Under the pieces are notes generated by a model, which was not told where the DNA came from, did not search any database, and saw only the letters and a list, made by a program, of their open reading frames with translations. A stretch of DNA of 64,000 nucleotides from Thermoguttaceae bacterium (GTDB taxonomy: Bacteria > Planctomycetota > Planctomycetia > Pirellulales > Thermoguttaceae): assembly GCA_025060325.1 (NCBI GenBank), contig JANXBW010000017.1, forward strand, positions 45,504 to 109,503, written 5' to 3'. Shown piece after piece: positions 56,601 through 64,000 of this stretch. Made by a program: the position numbers and the translations under genes. Numbering within the stretch: the stretch's first letter is position 1; every line of letters begins with the position of its first letter.

Positions 56601-57440
56601 CTACGCCACGGGGGCGAAGCTTTCTAGCAGCATCCCAACCACAAGATGCCAGCCATCAAGCAGAACAAAAACTGCAAGCTTTAACGGCAGGGAGACAAGC
56701 GCCGGCGGAACCATCAACATCCCCATCGACACAAGGACTGTGGCCGTCACCATGTCGATGACTAAAAAAGGCAAAAAGATCTGAAAGCCAATCAAAAAGG
56801 CCGTCTTTAGCTCGCTTAGCATAAACGCCGGTACCAACGCATGGAGCGGTACCTCATCGTAGGTAGCTGGCTGGGCCTCGGGAGATGTGTACCGGAGGAA
56901 AAGCCACACGTCTTCGCTATTGCCGGCGCGGTCGATTTGTGCGCTCATAAATCGCCGAATCGGTAGCACCGCCTTATCCCAAGCATCGGCAAGCTCAAGT
57001 TGTCGTTCCGTGTACGGCTTAAGGGCGGAGTGATAGACCTCTTGCCAGACTGGTGCCATGATCGCCACTGTCACAAAGAAGGCAAGAGCGGTAATGACTT
57101 GTGACGGAGGAAGTTGCTGCGTGCCGATCGCCTGGCGGAGGAGGGCCAGCACCACAAGAATCCGGACGAAACTTGTGGTCATAAGGAGGATCGCCGGTAC
57201 CAAGCTCAGAACAGTAAGCAGAATGAGAATCTGGAGCGAGGCACTTAAGCCCTCAGGTCGCAAAGGCGCTGGCGGATCAAGGGGCAGGACGGGTCTTTCC
57301 GGCGCTAAAGTCCGGGGCTGGTTGAAGGCATCTTGGGCAAAGATGGATCTATCCCCTGCCAACGCCAAAGCCAAGGCCAGGCTAAGGAAGATCCCTGTTG
57401 CAAGCCAGCCGCCCTTCCCGTGCAACTTTCCGTCCCCCAC
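56601..57440 (-). CDS. fliP: Flagellar export protein FliP
   Basis: 279 residues with a cleavable signal peptide (ATGIFLSLALALALAG) and four membrane helices. FliP signatures: LQILILLTVLSLVPAILLMTTSFVRILVVLALLRQAIGTQQLPPSQVI and PAFMLSELKTAFLIGFQIFLPFLVIDMVTATVLVSMGMLMVPPALVSLPLKLAVFVLLDGWHLV, given here as landmarks rather than quoted exactly. It forms the core of the export gate with FliQ and FliR. The order fliO-fliP-fliQ-fliR is kept. Confidence 0.96.
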   Translation of the reverse strand: MGDGKLHGKGGWLATGIFLSLALALALAGDRSIFAQDAFNQPRTLAPERPVLPLDPPAPLRPEGLSASLQILILLTVLSLVPAILLMTTSFVRILVVLALLRQAIGTQQLPPSQVITALAFFVTVAIMAPVWQEVYHSALKPYTERQLELADAWDKAVLPIRRFMSAQIDRAGNSEDVWLFLRYTSPEAQPATYDEVPLHALVPAFMLSELKTAFLIGFQIFLPFLVIDMVTATVLVSMGMLMVPPALVSLPLKLAVFVLLDGWHLVVGMLLESFAPVA

Positions 57441-57597
57441 TAATGCTTACATTCCGCGTCCTTAACAGCAAGGACCATTCATGCCGCCTTTTCTGTGAAC
57501 GATTGTCGTCGCGTTCGGCCTTCTTGTGCTTCGTTGACGAATGGAGAATGTCCACGCTATGGATCGCCGGCCTGCAAGCCCGTAATCCCAGCCGGTA

Positions 57598-58833
57598 CTA
57601 CCCAGCTAATTCTTTGCTACGGGACAACTGCTCAAATACTTGTCGAAAACTTTCGGTGATAGCGCCCGGGGCGCTTCGCCGACATAGAGCAAGCAGTTGG
57701 TTGACCTCACAAGGCTCTGTGATTTCCGACAAGGTGTTGACACCATCAGGAGTAGCCGCTACGAGAAGTAGGCGGTTCCCGCAGCGAATAAGTTGAAGCG
57801 ATAGCCGAGGCGTCAGGGGGCGTCGCCCGAGAACCTCCACCACTTCCGACGGCAAAAGCCCGCCCGGGCGGGAGGCTCGCATGCTGCCCATCCAGCCGAT
57901 GACAGTTAGACAGACAACTACCACACCAACTGTAAGCAGGACCAAAGGTGTTGACAGCGACCAGGGTTGTTTCGAGGATAGGGGACTACCGGAGGAGTTG
58001 GTTCTCCTGTCCGGGGCATTTGGCCGACCTTGCGCGGGCGGAAGTGGTAGGCCACTTCGCTCCGGGTGGTTTTGCCTTTCTTTAACGTTGTTTATACTTG
58101 GGGAAGAATCTGCTTCGGCCACTGGTCGCGCCAGTTCGGGGGTGTTTCCGTCGTGTTGCTCGGCTTTGTCATCTTCGGAACGCGCTTGGCCGCTACTCGA
58201 AATAGCCTGCTCGACCGGCGGAGGTAACTCCGGTAATTCCTCCGTGGATGAGGTCTGCCTTACCGGCCGGCTTGCCGAGTTGCCAAGTTCGCCGGAGCCG
58301 GTGGGCTCGTTGTCCGCCAGACCGGGAATGGGTATCGTCTCGGACTCGCGTGTCGGCTTAAGTCCTGGCAGTTGTGGACGCGATGAGGCTGATTCTTCAT
58401 AAACTGCCGGCATGGTGGAATTTTGGCTAGTGGCAGGGATTGGCTCGCTTTGTCCTTGCTGGGCCGACATTGCTGGTACGCGCGGTGATTGGGAGGACAA
58501 GTTGGGCAAGCTAGATTGGCTGCTTCCGGCTGCGCCGTCTTCCGACATTGGTTGGGCCGATTTACTCGGGTCGTCGAAGACCCTGTCGGCCGGCGGAAAG
58601 TTTGTCGACAGCGAAAACCGAAGATCAAATCGCTCCACCGGCGATGTGTCAACGAATCCTCCTCGGTTAACTGCAAGTAGCGGAGACTGAGCCTCAGCAT
58701 CTGCGGTAGGCCCCCGCTGAGAGGCAGAATGCCTCCCTTCCCAGTCCTGGGCGCTCCCAACCGAGGCGCTCAAGACGGTGGGCCATAAAAAGCAAAGGGT
58801 GGTTAAGAGTTTAAGTACCTCCTTGTACACCAC
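57598..58833 (-). CDS. fliO: FliO-like flagellar assembly protein with long disordered region
   Basis: 411 residues (GTG start), far longer than the usual ~100-200. A signal peptide (LLTTLCFLWPTVLSASVG) is followed by ~260 residues of Ser/Pro/Glu/Gln-rich low-complexity sequence, a membrane helix (LVLLTVGVVVVCLTVIGW, about 298-316) and a small cytoplasmic FliO domain (VEVLGRRPLTPRLSLQLIRCGNRLLLVAATPDGVNTLSEI). FliO helps FliP assemble into the export gate. The disordered part would be periplasmic. The call rests on the C-terminal domain and on its place between fliN and fliP. Confidence 0.83.
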   Translation of the reverse strand: MVYKEVLKLLTTLCFLWPTVLSASVGSAQDWEGRHSASQRGPTADAEAQSPLLAVNRGGFVDTSPVERFDLRFSLSTNFPPADRVFDDPSKSAQPMSEDGAAGSSQSSLPNLSSQSPRVPAMSAQQGQSEPIPATSQNSTMPAVYEESASSRPQLPGLKPTRESETIPIPGLADNEPTGSGELGNSASRPVRQTSSTEELPELPPPVEQAISSSGQARSEDDKAEQHDGNTPELARPVAEADSSPSINNVKERQNHPERSGLPLPPAQGRPNAPDRRTNSSGSPLSSKQPWSLSTPLVLLTVGVVVVCLTVIGWMGSMRASRPGGLLPSEVVEVLGRRPLTPRLSLQLIRCGNRLLLVAATPDGVNTLSEITEPCEVNQLLALCRRSAPGAITESFRQVFEQLSRSKELAG

Positions 58834-58963
58834 TGTCGTCCTCGAGGGCCGGTCACTGGGGACGGCTCACGCGGTGCTCCCAATATCAACAGGGGCAGCA
58901 AGTTTTTGATTTCAATGTAGCAAAGTGCAAGTTTGCTCCCATCAAAGGGAGTACTCCCACAAG

Positions 58964-59698
58964 TCACTTGGGCACCACAAGCTCTGCCACCCGAACGCAG
59001 AAATTATCGTTGAGGACCAGTACTTCTCCCCGGGCGATTAGTCGTCCGTTGACATAAATATCGACCGGATCGCCGGCTAGTTTGTCCAAGGTGACGACCG
59101 ATCCCTTCCTTAGTTTGAGCACATCTTCTAGGTAAAGTCGGGCTTGGCCCAGTTCGATCCGCACCTCAAGCTCAACCTCGCCCACCAGGTCAAGATTGGC
59201 TGTCTCCTGGGAGGGTTGGGTTGGGGCAAACTGCTCGAACTGAAAGGGCTTTAGCCCAGGCAGTGAGGGAAGTTCCGCCGGTTCCTCCACTGACCGAAGG
59301 GCCTTTTCCGCCTGCTCCAAAAGGAACTCTAAATCTCGAGGGGAGATCGTCTCCTCCGGCGGTGGCGGCGGAGGGGGCGGTTCAGAGCGGGGTTTGGGCG
59401 CAGGTTTTGTGCGAGCTACACCGGCCTGTTCCAAAAGCCGATCAATCTCGGCCTGTTTGAGCGGACGGGTCGGATCGCCAAGATCCACTCCGGCAGCTCC
59501 TGCAGCGGGGGGCGGGGAGCCGGGTTTGGCTGTTGGCGCCTCACCGGAGAGACGGTCCTTAGAGGGGCCTCCACTTGCAGCTTGTCCGAGGGGGCCCCGG
59601 GGCGGGACCGGCTCCTCTTTCGGCGGCTCGGCCGCCGCCGACTGCCGGAATAGTTCCTCAAGCTCGTCCTGGCGGAGAAGGCCTTCTCCTTCGCTCAT
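58964..59698 (-). CDS. fliN: Flagellar switch protein FliN with FliM-like CheY-binding motifs
   Basis: 244 residues from the ATG at 59698, with GGAAGG upstream (the track starts 16 codons earlier). The C-terminal ~80 residues are a SpoA/FliN domain (VEVRIELGQARLYLEDVLKLRKGSVVTLDKL, DPVDIYVNGRLIARGEVLVLNDNFCVRV, in part). The N-terminal ~160 residues are Pro-rich and carry three short motifs like the FliM N-terminal CheY-P-binding peptide: RQDELEELF (9-17), KQAEIDRLL (81-89) and SPRDLEFLL (118-126). FliN forms the lower C-ring. No fliM lies between fliL and fliN, where it is normally found. Confidence 0.9.
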   Translation of the reverse strand: MSEGEGLLRQDELEELFRQSAAAEPPKEEPVPPRGPLGQAASGGPSKDRLSGEAPTAKPGSPPPAAGAAGVDLGDPTRPLKQAEIDRLLEQAGVARTKPAPKPRSEPPPPPPPPEETISPRDLEFLLEQAEKALRSVEEPAELPSLPGLKPFQFEQFAPTQPSQETANLDLVGEVELEVRIELGQARLYLEDVLKLRKGSVVTLDKLAGDPVDIYVNGRLIARGEVLVLNDNFCVRVAELVVPK

Positions 59699-59980
59699 GG
59701 GATTACCTTCCGTGGCCGCTGGCCTCTCCGATGGTCTGGTTTCCAAGTACTACGACGTTACAGCAGCTGCCCCAGCCTAAGCCGGTGGCCGCCCCTTAAA
59801 GTGGGAGCCGCCCGGGCGTATGGGCTCCGCTCCGGCAATGCCCAGCCCATCTGATGCCTCACTCGTCGGGGGGCAGTCACTCCTGCCTAAGTTCGAGGAA
59901 AGTGACCCGATTAAATCGGGCCAGCCAGCGCAGAAAAGACCCAACGATAGGGGCTAAGCGCAATATTTACCCTGGCCGCT
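59699..59980. other. Gap between fliL and fliN where fliM is usually found
   Basis: About 280 bp with no reading frame resembling FliM (~320 residues expected). It contains only the fliN ribosome-binding site and Pro/Gly-rich chance frames. Confidence 0.6.
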
Positions 59981-60502
59981 TCATTGTTCCACGAGTGAAA
60001 AGTTACTCACGATCAGCGCCTGAATAAGCGGCTTTCCGAATAGACGGTTACTTTTCTCCAATATCTGGCGTTTGATCAAGGCCAAACTTGGATCGGCTAA
60101 GTCGGCAGGTTGGGCCGCCCGGACGGTGGTGATCACAATCTCGCGGAAGCGATTAACCGCATTGGGCCAAAGTTTATTAAAATCATCAACTTCTTCATTT
60201 GCGATGAGTCCAAAGAGGTGAAAATCTGCCCGAAGCGTCGTGTTGGTGGAAAGACGTACGCAGGTGATAGTGTATTCGCCCAGATCGACTTCTACCCCCT
60301 CCTTTTGGGGAATTTGATCAGGGGTACTGGCCGGGGGTACAGTCGGCCTGGAAGATTCGCCGGACTCATTAAGGCCTGCCGCGGGGGTTTCAGCGCCTCC
60401 AGCTGCGGTGCTTTCCGCCCGGGTTAAGAGAAACCACACAGCCGCACATTCCATCCCCACTATGGCCGTCAAGAATCCGACAATTCCGAGCGATCGCACC
60501 AT
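59981..60502 (-). CDS. fliL: FliL-family flagellar basal-body protein
   Basis: 173 residues. One N-terminal membrane helix (about 5-27, LGIVGFLTAIVGMECAAVWFLL) and a Ser/Pro/Ala-rich linker precede a stomatin/SPFH-like FliL periplasmic domain (VDLGEYTITCVRLSTNTTLRADFHLFGLI, then NRFREIVITTVRAAQPADLADPSLALIKRQILEKSN, ending QALIVSNFSLVEQ). FliL surrounds the stator units and supports torque. It is the first gene of the flagellar unit here. Family members are divergent, but the domain pattern and position next to fliN make the call good. Confidence 0.87.
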   Translation of the reverse strand: MVRSLGIVGFLTAIVGMECAAVWFLLTRAESTAAGGAETPAAGLNESGESSRPTVPPASTPDQIPQKEGVEVDLGEYTITCVRLSTNTTLRADFHLFGLIANEEVDDFNKLWPNAVNRFREIVITTVRAAQPADLADPSLALIKRQILEKSNRLFGKPLIQALIVSNFSLVEQ

Positions 60503-62666
60503 CGCTGCGCATTATCCTCCCTCGTGTTACGACCAGACTGCCCCCGCTGAATTTGCACGGGCTAAAAGATGCCGCCAACGCCGCTCAATTCGGGGACGAG
60601 AATAACCTTTTCGCCCGCCAAATCGGCCCGTCCGCCCATGTTACCAGCCTATCTTCATCTGGAAGCTTAGCTTATTTCGGCTTTTCTTGTCGAAAACCGG
60701 CCGCTGGCCAGGTGACTCGACTCAGAGCCGATGGGTCATCGAAGCCCAACCGTGAATTAGCTTCGCCCTGTGTGGAGAAGGAAAATGACAACTCCTTGAC
60801 GACGCCTCGCTAGGGGATGGTCAAGTTAGAGCTGGCGCTGCCGGCAGATACTTTGCTCAATCCCCCGAAGGACCAGAGGATGGTTGCAAGGCTGCTTGGG
60901 CGGTGGGACTCGAATCTGCGTTCTTGTTGCCGGGATCGGGTAATTTCCGACCCTTCCCCCCTAATTCGAGTTTGAGTGCTTGGCTCCGAGTTCACGTCTC
61001 CGCGACCCTCACCGCTCCCGGGGGCCACCCTAAAAAACTTTTCTCCCTTTTAACTTCCCGAGGTGCCCCTGTGCACGGAGTGGAATGCGGTACACCCTTT
61101 TTGCTCCAAATGTTAGGCCTTGGGACAAGTCCCCCTTTCCGAACCAATGACTTAACGTGAGAGCCTGGCGCCTGGCTTAATCCGCGGTGAGCTCTAAAGG
61201 AGGAAACAAAGGGTGAGCGGATTGAACCTCATTGAGCACTGGTTGCGGCCCTATTCCGATTGTTTCGCTTAAGATACTGTAAAAACGGTGAAACCCAAGC
61301 GCGGCCGGCAGCCGGTCGGCGGCTCGGCATGCGAGACGAATTCGGTCGTGAAGGGGGAAGATGGGGCCTCTCGTATTAAGTTGGGACGCGATGTACGGTT
61401 TCGTTTGAGCTTGGGTGCTTGGTGGAATTTTGAGCGTACTCTGGAAGCACAAAGAGAATATCGGCCAACAGCTGGCGGCTACCTTCTGGCAGGCGAGGGC
61501 GTACGGGCAGGGTTTCCCAAGCGTCTTCACTGGGAGATCGAAAAGTTAACAGGCACCGTAACCCCGGCGGGGTGAGGGAAGCGTCTGGGCTTCACAAAAA
61601 AGGTACTCTTGCAAATGCTCAAAACCTTGCGTGGACCAAGCGGCTAGGCTTGGTCACGGAGGAGGGGACTTAATTTCCGCGCAGAGTTCGTAGTCCAGAA
61701 TGGGTTCGACCAACTTCGCACCTCCATGTGGTTTGCTCAGTTTACCATTGCCGACCAACTGTCTGGTCGGAGTGTAACCAGTGCTTCCAACCACCCCTAG
61801 GCCATTTTGTTAAACGCTCTTAATACCCCTGGCCGGGAATGCAGATGTTTTCTACAAAATTCCGACCGGAAAGGGGAACATGCGCGTCCATCTGGAAGAG
61901 TCAATCGCGCCCTGGAAGGGCACGAACTTCGCAAGGCAACTTACGGCAGCCGGGTGCGCCTTTACTACCGCAGTTGAACCGATTTGCGCAAGTTGACGAA
62001 CTGCCCATTAGCTTCTTGCAGGATTGTGGACATATCCCATTTACTTAGGGCTCACGCGGCCGAGCGTAGCAAAGCCCGACAAAGCGGCATTTGTCATCCA
62101 CAAGCGGCGCTTTCCATATGCTGCGCCTGGTCGAAAATGTTCGCCGTCCTGCCATTTTCCGTCCCTAAAAAGGTGAGACGTGTTTTCGCCTCCTGCCGAA
62201 CGACTGTTCACCCGGGCAAAGATGCATGCTATTCGACATGCGCTGGCCAGTTGCCGCCCTTTCCGCGGAAAGGCGTTTACTTCGACCTTACTCGATACGA
62301 AGACTCTAAGTCGTAATTAAACAGTCGTATATCGAGGTCTGAACGCCACAACTGCTGGAAACTTCTCGTGAATTCTTCGCTCCTATGGGCGGGGAAAGTT
62401 TCCCTTCCGAGTCAATTCCTGGAGAGTTCGCCCGAAGCGCGATTACCTCACGAGATTGACCTCTTCCACAGCGCCGCGCTAAGCCTATTGCGAATGGCTT
62501 GCTGGCAAGCGGCGGATTGGGTCGCCAACTGAACGTTTAGCTATCCGTTCGGCAAGCACACTAGGGGGCCTGCCAATTGTGTCCGGAGGTAAACGGCCTA
62601 AGTCCTTTCGCCAAAGCCCCTTTTTCGTCCGAAGCCGATCGGCGCAACTTGTGGAGGCTCCTGAAC
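60503..62666. other. Long intergenic region, no intact gene recognised
   Basis: About 2.2 kb between the flagellar unit and the GH28 gene. No ORF over ~115 codons and none with a family motif. A CCGACCA/TGGTCGG hairpin lies at about 61751-61773. The frame breaks and length suggest it may hold a decayed gene, but I could not identify one. Confidence 0.5.
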
Positions 62667-64000
62667 ATGAACTGGTGCCGAGTAACAACATTTACCATGG
62701 TTGCATTTGCGCTTTCGGCCGTGAGGACGGTCGCGGCTCAGGACGAAGCGGTTGTTGTTTATCCCGCTGCGGACGGTGCTCCCTTGATATCGGAATATCG
62801 CGTTGAAGTCAACGGCAAACCGGTCCCTGTTTATTTGGGATCTCCCGTCCGATTTTACGGATTTTGTCAATTTGACGTCAAGGGACCGGTGACCGTGCGG
62901 GTTACAACCACACTTCCGCTAGTCAATCCGCGCCTGATTCCGGAGAGGTTTCAAATTGCGATTAGTCAGGAGGGAAATTCTGTTGTCTTTCGCTTGGCGC
63001 ACCCGTGCCACATTACTCTGCTCCCCGACGGTGGAAGTCCTGCCAACGCTCTCCATCTGTTTGCAAATCCACCCGAGGAGAATATCCCTCGCCCGGATGA
63101 TCCCTCAGTCATTTACTTTGGGCCGGGAATTTACAAGAGGGACGTCGTCGTGGAAGATGGACAAACCCTCTATTTGGCCGGAGGTTGCATCCTGAAGGGT
63201 GCCGTTTCGCTGCGGGGCCGCAATGCTCAGGTACGCGGCCGAGGAATCATCGACGGCAGCGATTGGGGCCACTTCGAACGGCGGGAGGTTCCCCTGCGGA
63301 TTACCGGCCCTTCGACGATGGTGGAGGGGATCGTCGTGCGTCTTTCGTGGCGAGCCGGTGTGTACGTATCGCGGACAAGCGATGTGGTGATTAAAAACGT
63401 AAAGGTTTGCGCAAGCCGATTTGCCAACGATGACGGAATCACGGTAAGCAATGGGGATAATGTCCGCGTCTCCGGATGCTTTGTGCGTACCGACGACGAT
63501 TGTATCGCTCTTAAAGGCTATTCTGCCGACCGCCGCGATGTGTTCGCCTGTGTCTTTGAAGATTGCCAACTGTGGTGCGATCGCGCCCGGATTATCCTCA
63601 TTGGACACGAGACGATGGTCCACCACATGCGGGACATCCAGTTTAAAAACATCGATATTCTTCGTTTCTCCATGACGCCGTTTTTAATCGAACCGGGCGA
63701 GTTGGGCACGGCGGGGCCCAATATTGTTTTCGAAAACATTCGGCTCATCGGTTGGGGCGACAGTCAACGACCCCTCATCCAAATTCAACCCACTGTTAAC
63801 CGGTGGATGCAACTGAAAAAACCCGGTTGGGTCGACGGCATAACTTTGCAAAACATTGAATTTGTGGGCCGACATGGTGGCCCTTGGGTGGTCATTCGCG
63901 GATATGACACTGCTCATACCACCCGAAATGTGAGCGTGATCAATCTGCGCGTAAACGGAAGGCCTTTGCAGCCGGAGGATCCTGGTGTCAACGTCGGAGA
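62667..64000 (+). CDS. Exported GH28-type (polygalacturonase-like) enzyme, 3' end outside window
   Basis: The frame is open from the ATG at 62667 (GGAGG nine bases upstream) to the window edge, ~444 codons; it is absent from the ORF track because it has no stop. A Sec signal peptide (TFTMVAFALSAVRTVAA) precedes an N-terminal beta domain and then a right-handed beta-helix: AQVRGRGIIDGSDWG, FANDDGITVSNGDNVRVSG, RTDDDCIALKGYS, FKNIDILRF. The NDDG and DDDC motifs match the catalytic Asp pattern of glycoside hydrolase family 28, though the His/RIK motifs are not obvious (WCDRARIILIGHE stands in their place). It probably cleaves pectin-like or other uronans outside the cytoplasm. Confidence 0.85.
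   Translation, partial: MNWCRVTTFTMVAFALSAVRTVAAQDEAVVVYPAADGAPLISEYRVEVNGKPVPVYLGSPVRFYGFCQFDVKGPVTVRVTTTLPLVNPRLIPERFQIAISQEGNSVVFRLAHPCHITLLPDGGSPANALHLFANPPEENIPRPDDPSVIYFGPGIYKRDVVVEDGQTLYLAGGCILKGAVSLRGRNAQVRGRGIIDGSDWGHFERREVPLRITGPSTMVEGIVVRLSWRAGVYVSRTSDVVIKNVKVCASRFANDDGITVSNGDNVRVSGCFVRTDDDCIALKGYSADRRDVFACVFEDCQLWCDRARIILIGHETMVHHMRDIQFKNIDILRFSMTPFLIEPGELGTAGPNIVFENIRLIGWGDSQRPLIQIQPTVNRWMQLKKPGWVDGITLQNIEFVGRHGGPWVVIRGYDTAHTTRNVSVINLRVNGRPLQPEDPGVNVG

Noticed and set aside
57735-57746. GGTGTTGACACC palindrome
   Set aside because: Lies inside the fliO coding region and is short enough to arise by chance given the frequency of GTTGAC in this window.
60890-60930. GGGACTCGAATC resembles the T arm of a tRNA on the minus strand
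   Set aside because: The arm does not pair properly and no acceptor, D or anticodon arm could be built around it.
61288-61575. 95-codon ORF in the gap before the GH28 gene
   Set aside because: No motif, and a frame on the other strand of similar length covers it.

Overview
The window looks like a chromosome segment of a planctomycete, probably in the Pirellulales and possibly a thermophile such as Thermogutta; the genus is a guess. The evidence is a DUF1559 pseudopilin-like protein with the H-X9-DG ending followed by a small lipoprotein, a squalene-cyclase-like/DUF4159 protein, Tat- or Sec-exported enzymes of usually cytosolic families (DegT aminotransferase, RraA), exported polysaccharide enzymes, a sulfotransferase, and outer-membrane biogenesis genes (lpxB, lnt). 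By my sum only about 70% of the window codes for protein. The rest is long AT- and GC-mixed intergenic DNA, at least one stretch of which is a decayed gene.

Layout. 1-4040 (+): phoH (3' end), a PgpH-type HD phosphodiesterase, ybeY and a CNNM/CorC-like CBS protein, nearly overlapping and so probably one operon. 4041-5956: non-coding, with a CRISPR-sized degenerate repeat set, an initiator tRNA (-) and its terminator. 5957-9186 (+): a GH88 hydrolase and an exported heparinase II/III-like lyase, a glycosaminoglycan- or uronan-degrading pair. 9344-14623 (-): DUF4159 protein, P-II variant, lpxB. 15648-16637 (+): cysE. 17340-21899 (-): a lone 1519-residue NACHT STAND ATPase with helical repeats and a C-terminal segment that reads like a cold-shock domain; this is the best candidate for an undescribed (probably immune) system. 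22895-26574 (+): histidine kinase with a CX3CH heme-like motif, rnhA, and a small protein. 26702-30709 (-): nfo, lnt, trpG/pabA. 30988-31059 (+): tRNA-Gln. 31540-33220: a frameshifted FG-GAP/ASPIC_UnbV pseudogene.

33398-35833 (+): exported RraA-family protein and an EF-hand/PHB-depolymerase-like esterase. 35959-41239 (-): rluD, a TPR membrane protein, a Tat-exported DegT-family protein, and an exported ceramidase-like protein. 41839-45593: the znuB-znuC-znuA operon (-) divergent from a Fur-family zur (+), with a clear Zur/Fur-type palindrome between them. 46394-53867 (+): a PAS/GAF sensor without a recognisable output domain, the DUF1559 protein and its lipoprotein, and a sulfotransferase. 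54014-60502 (-): the flagellar cluster fliL-fliN-fliO-fliP-fliQ-fliR-flhB, lacking fliM; its FliN has a long N-terminal extension with three FliM-like CheY-binding motifs. 62667-64000 (+): the 5' part of an exported GH28-type pectin-fold enzyme.

The genes suggest a motile, Gram-negative-type cell that degrades acidic polysaccharides. All calls are from reading the sequence and the ORF translations; no database search was run.
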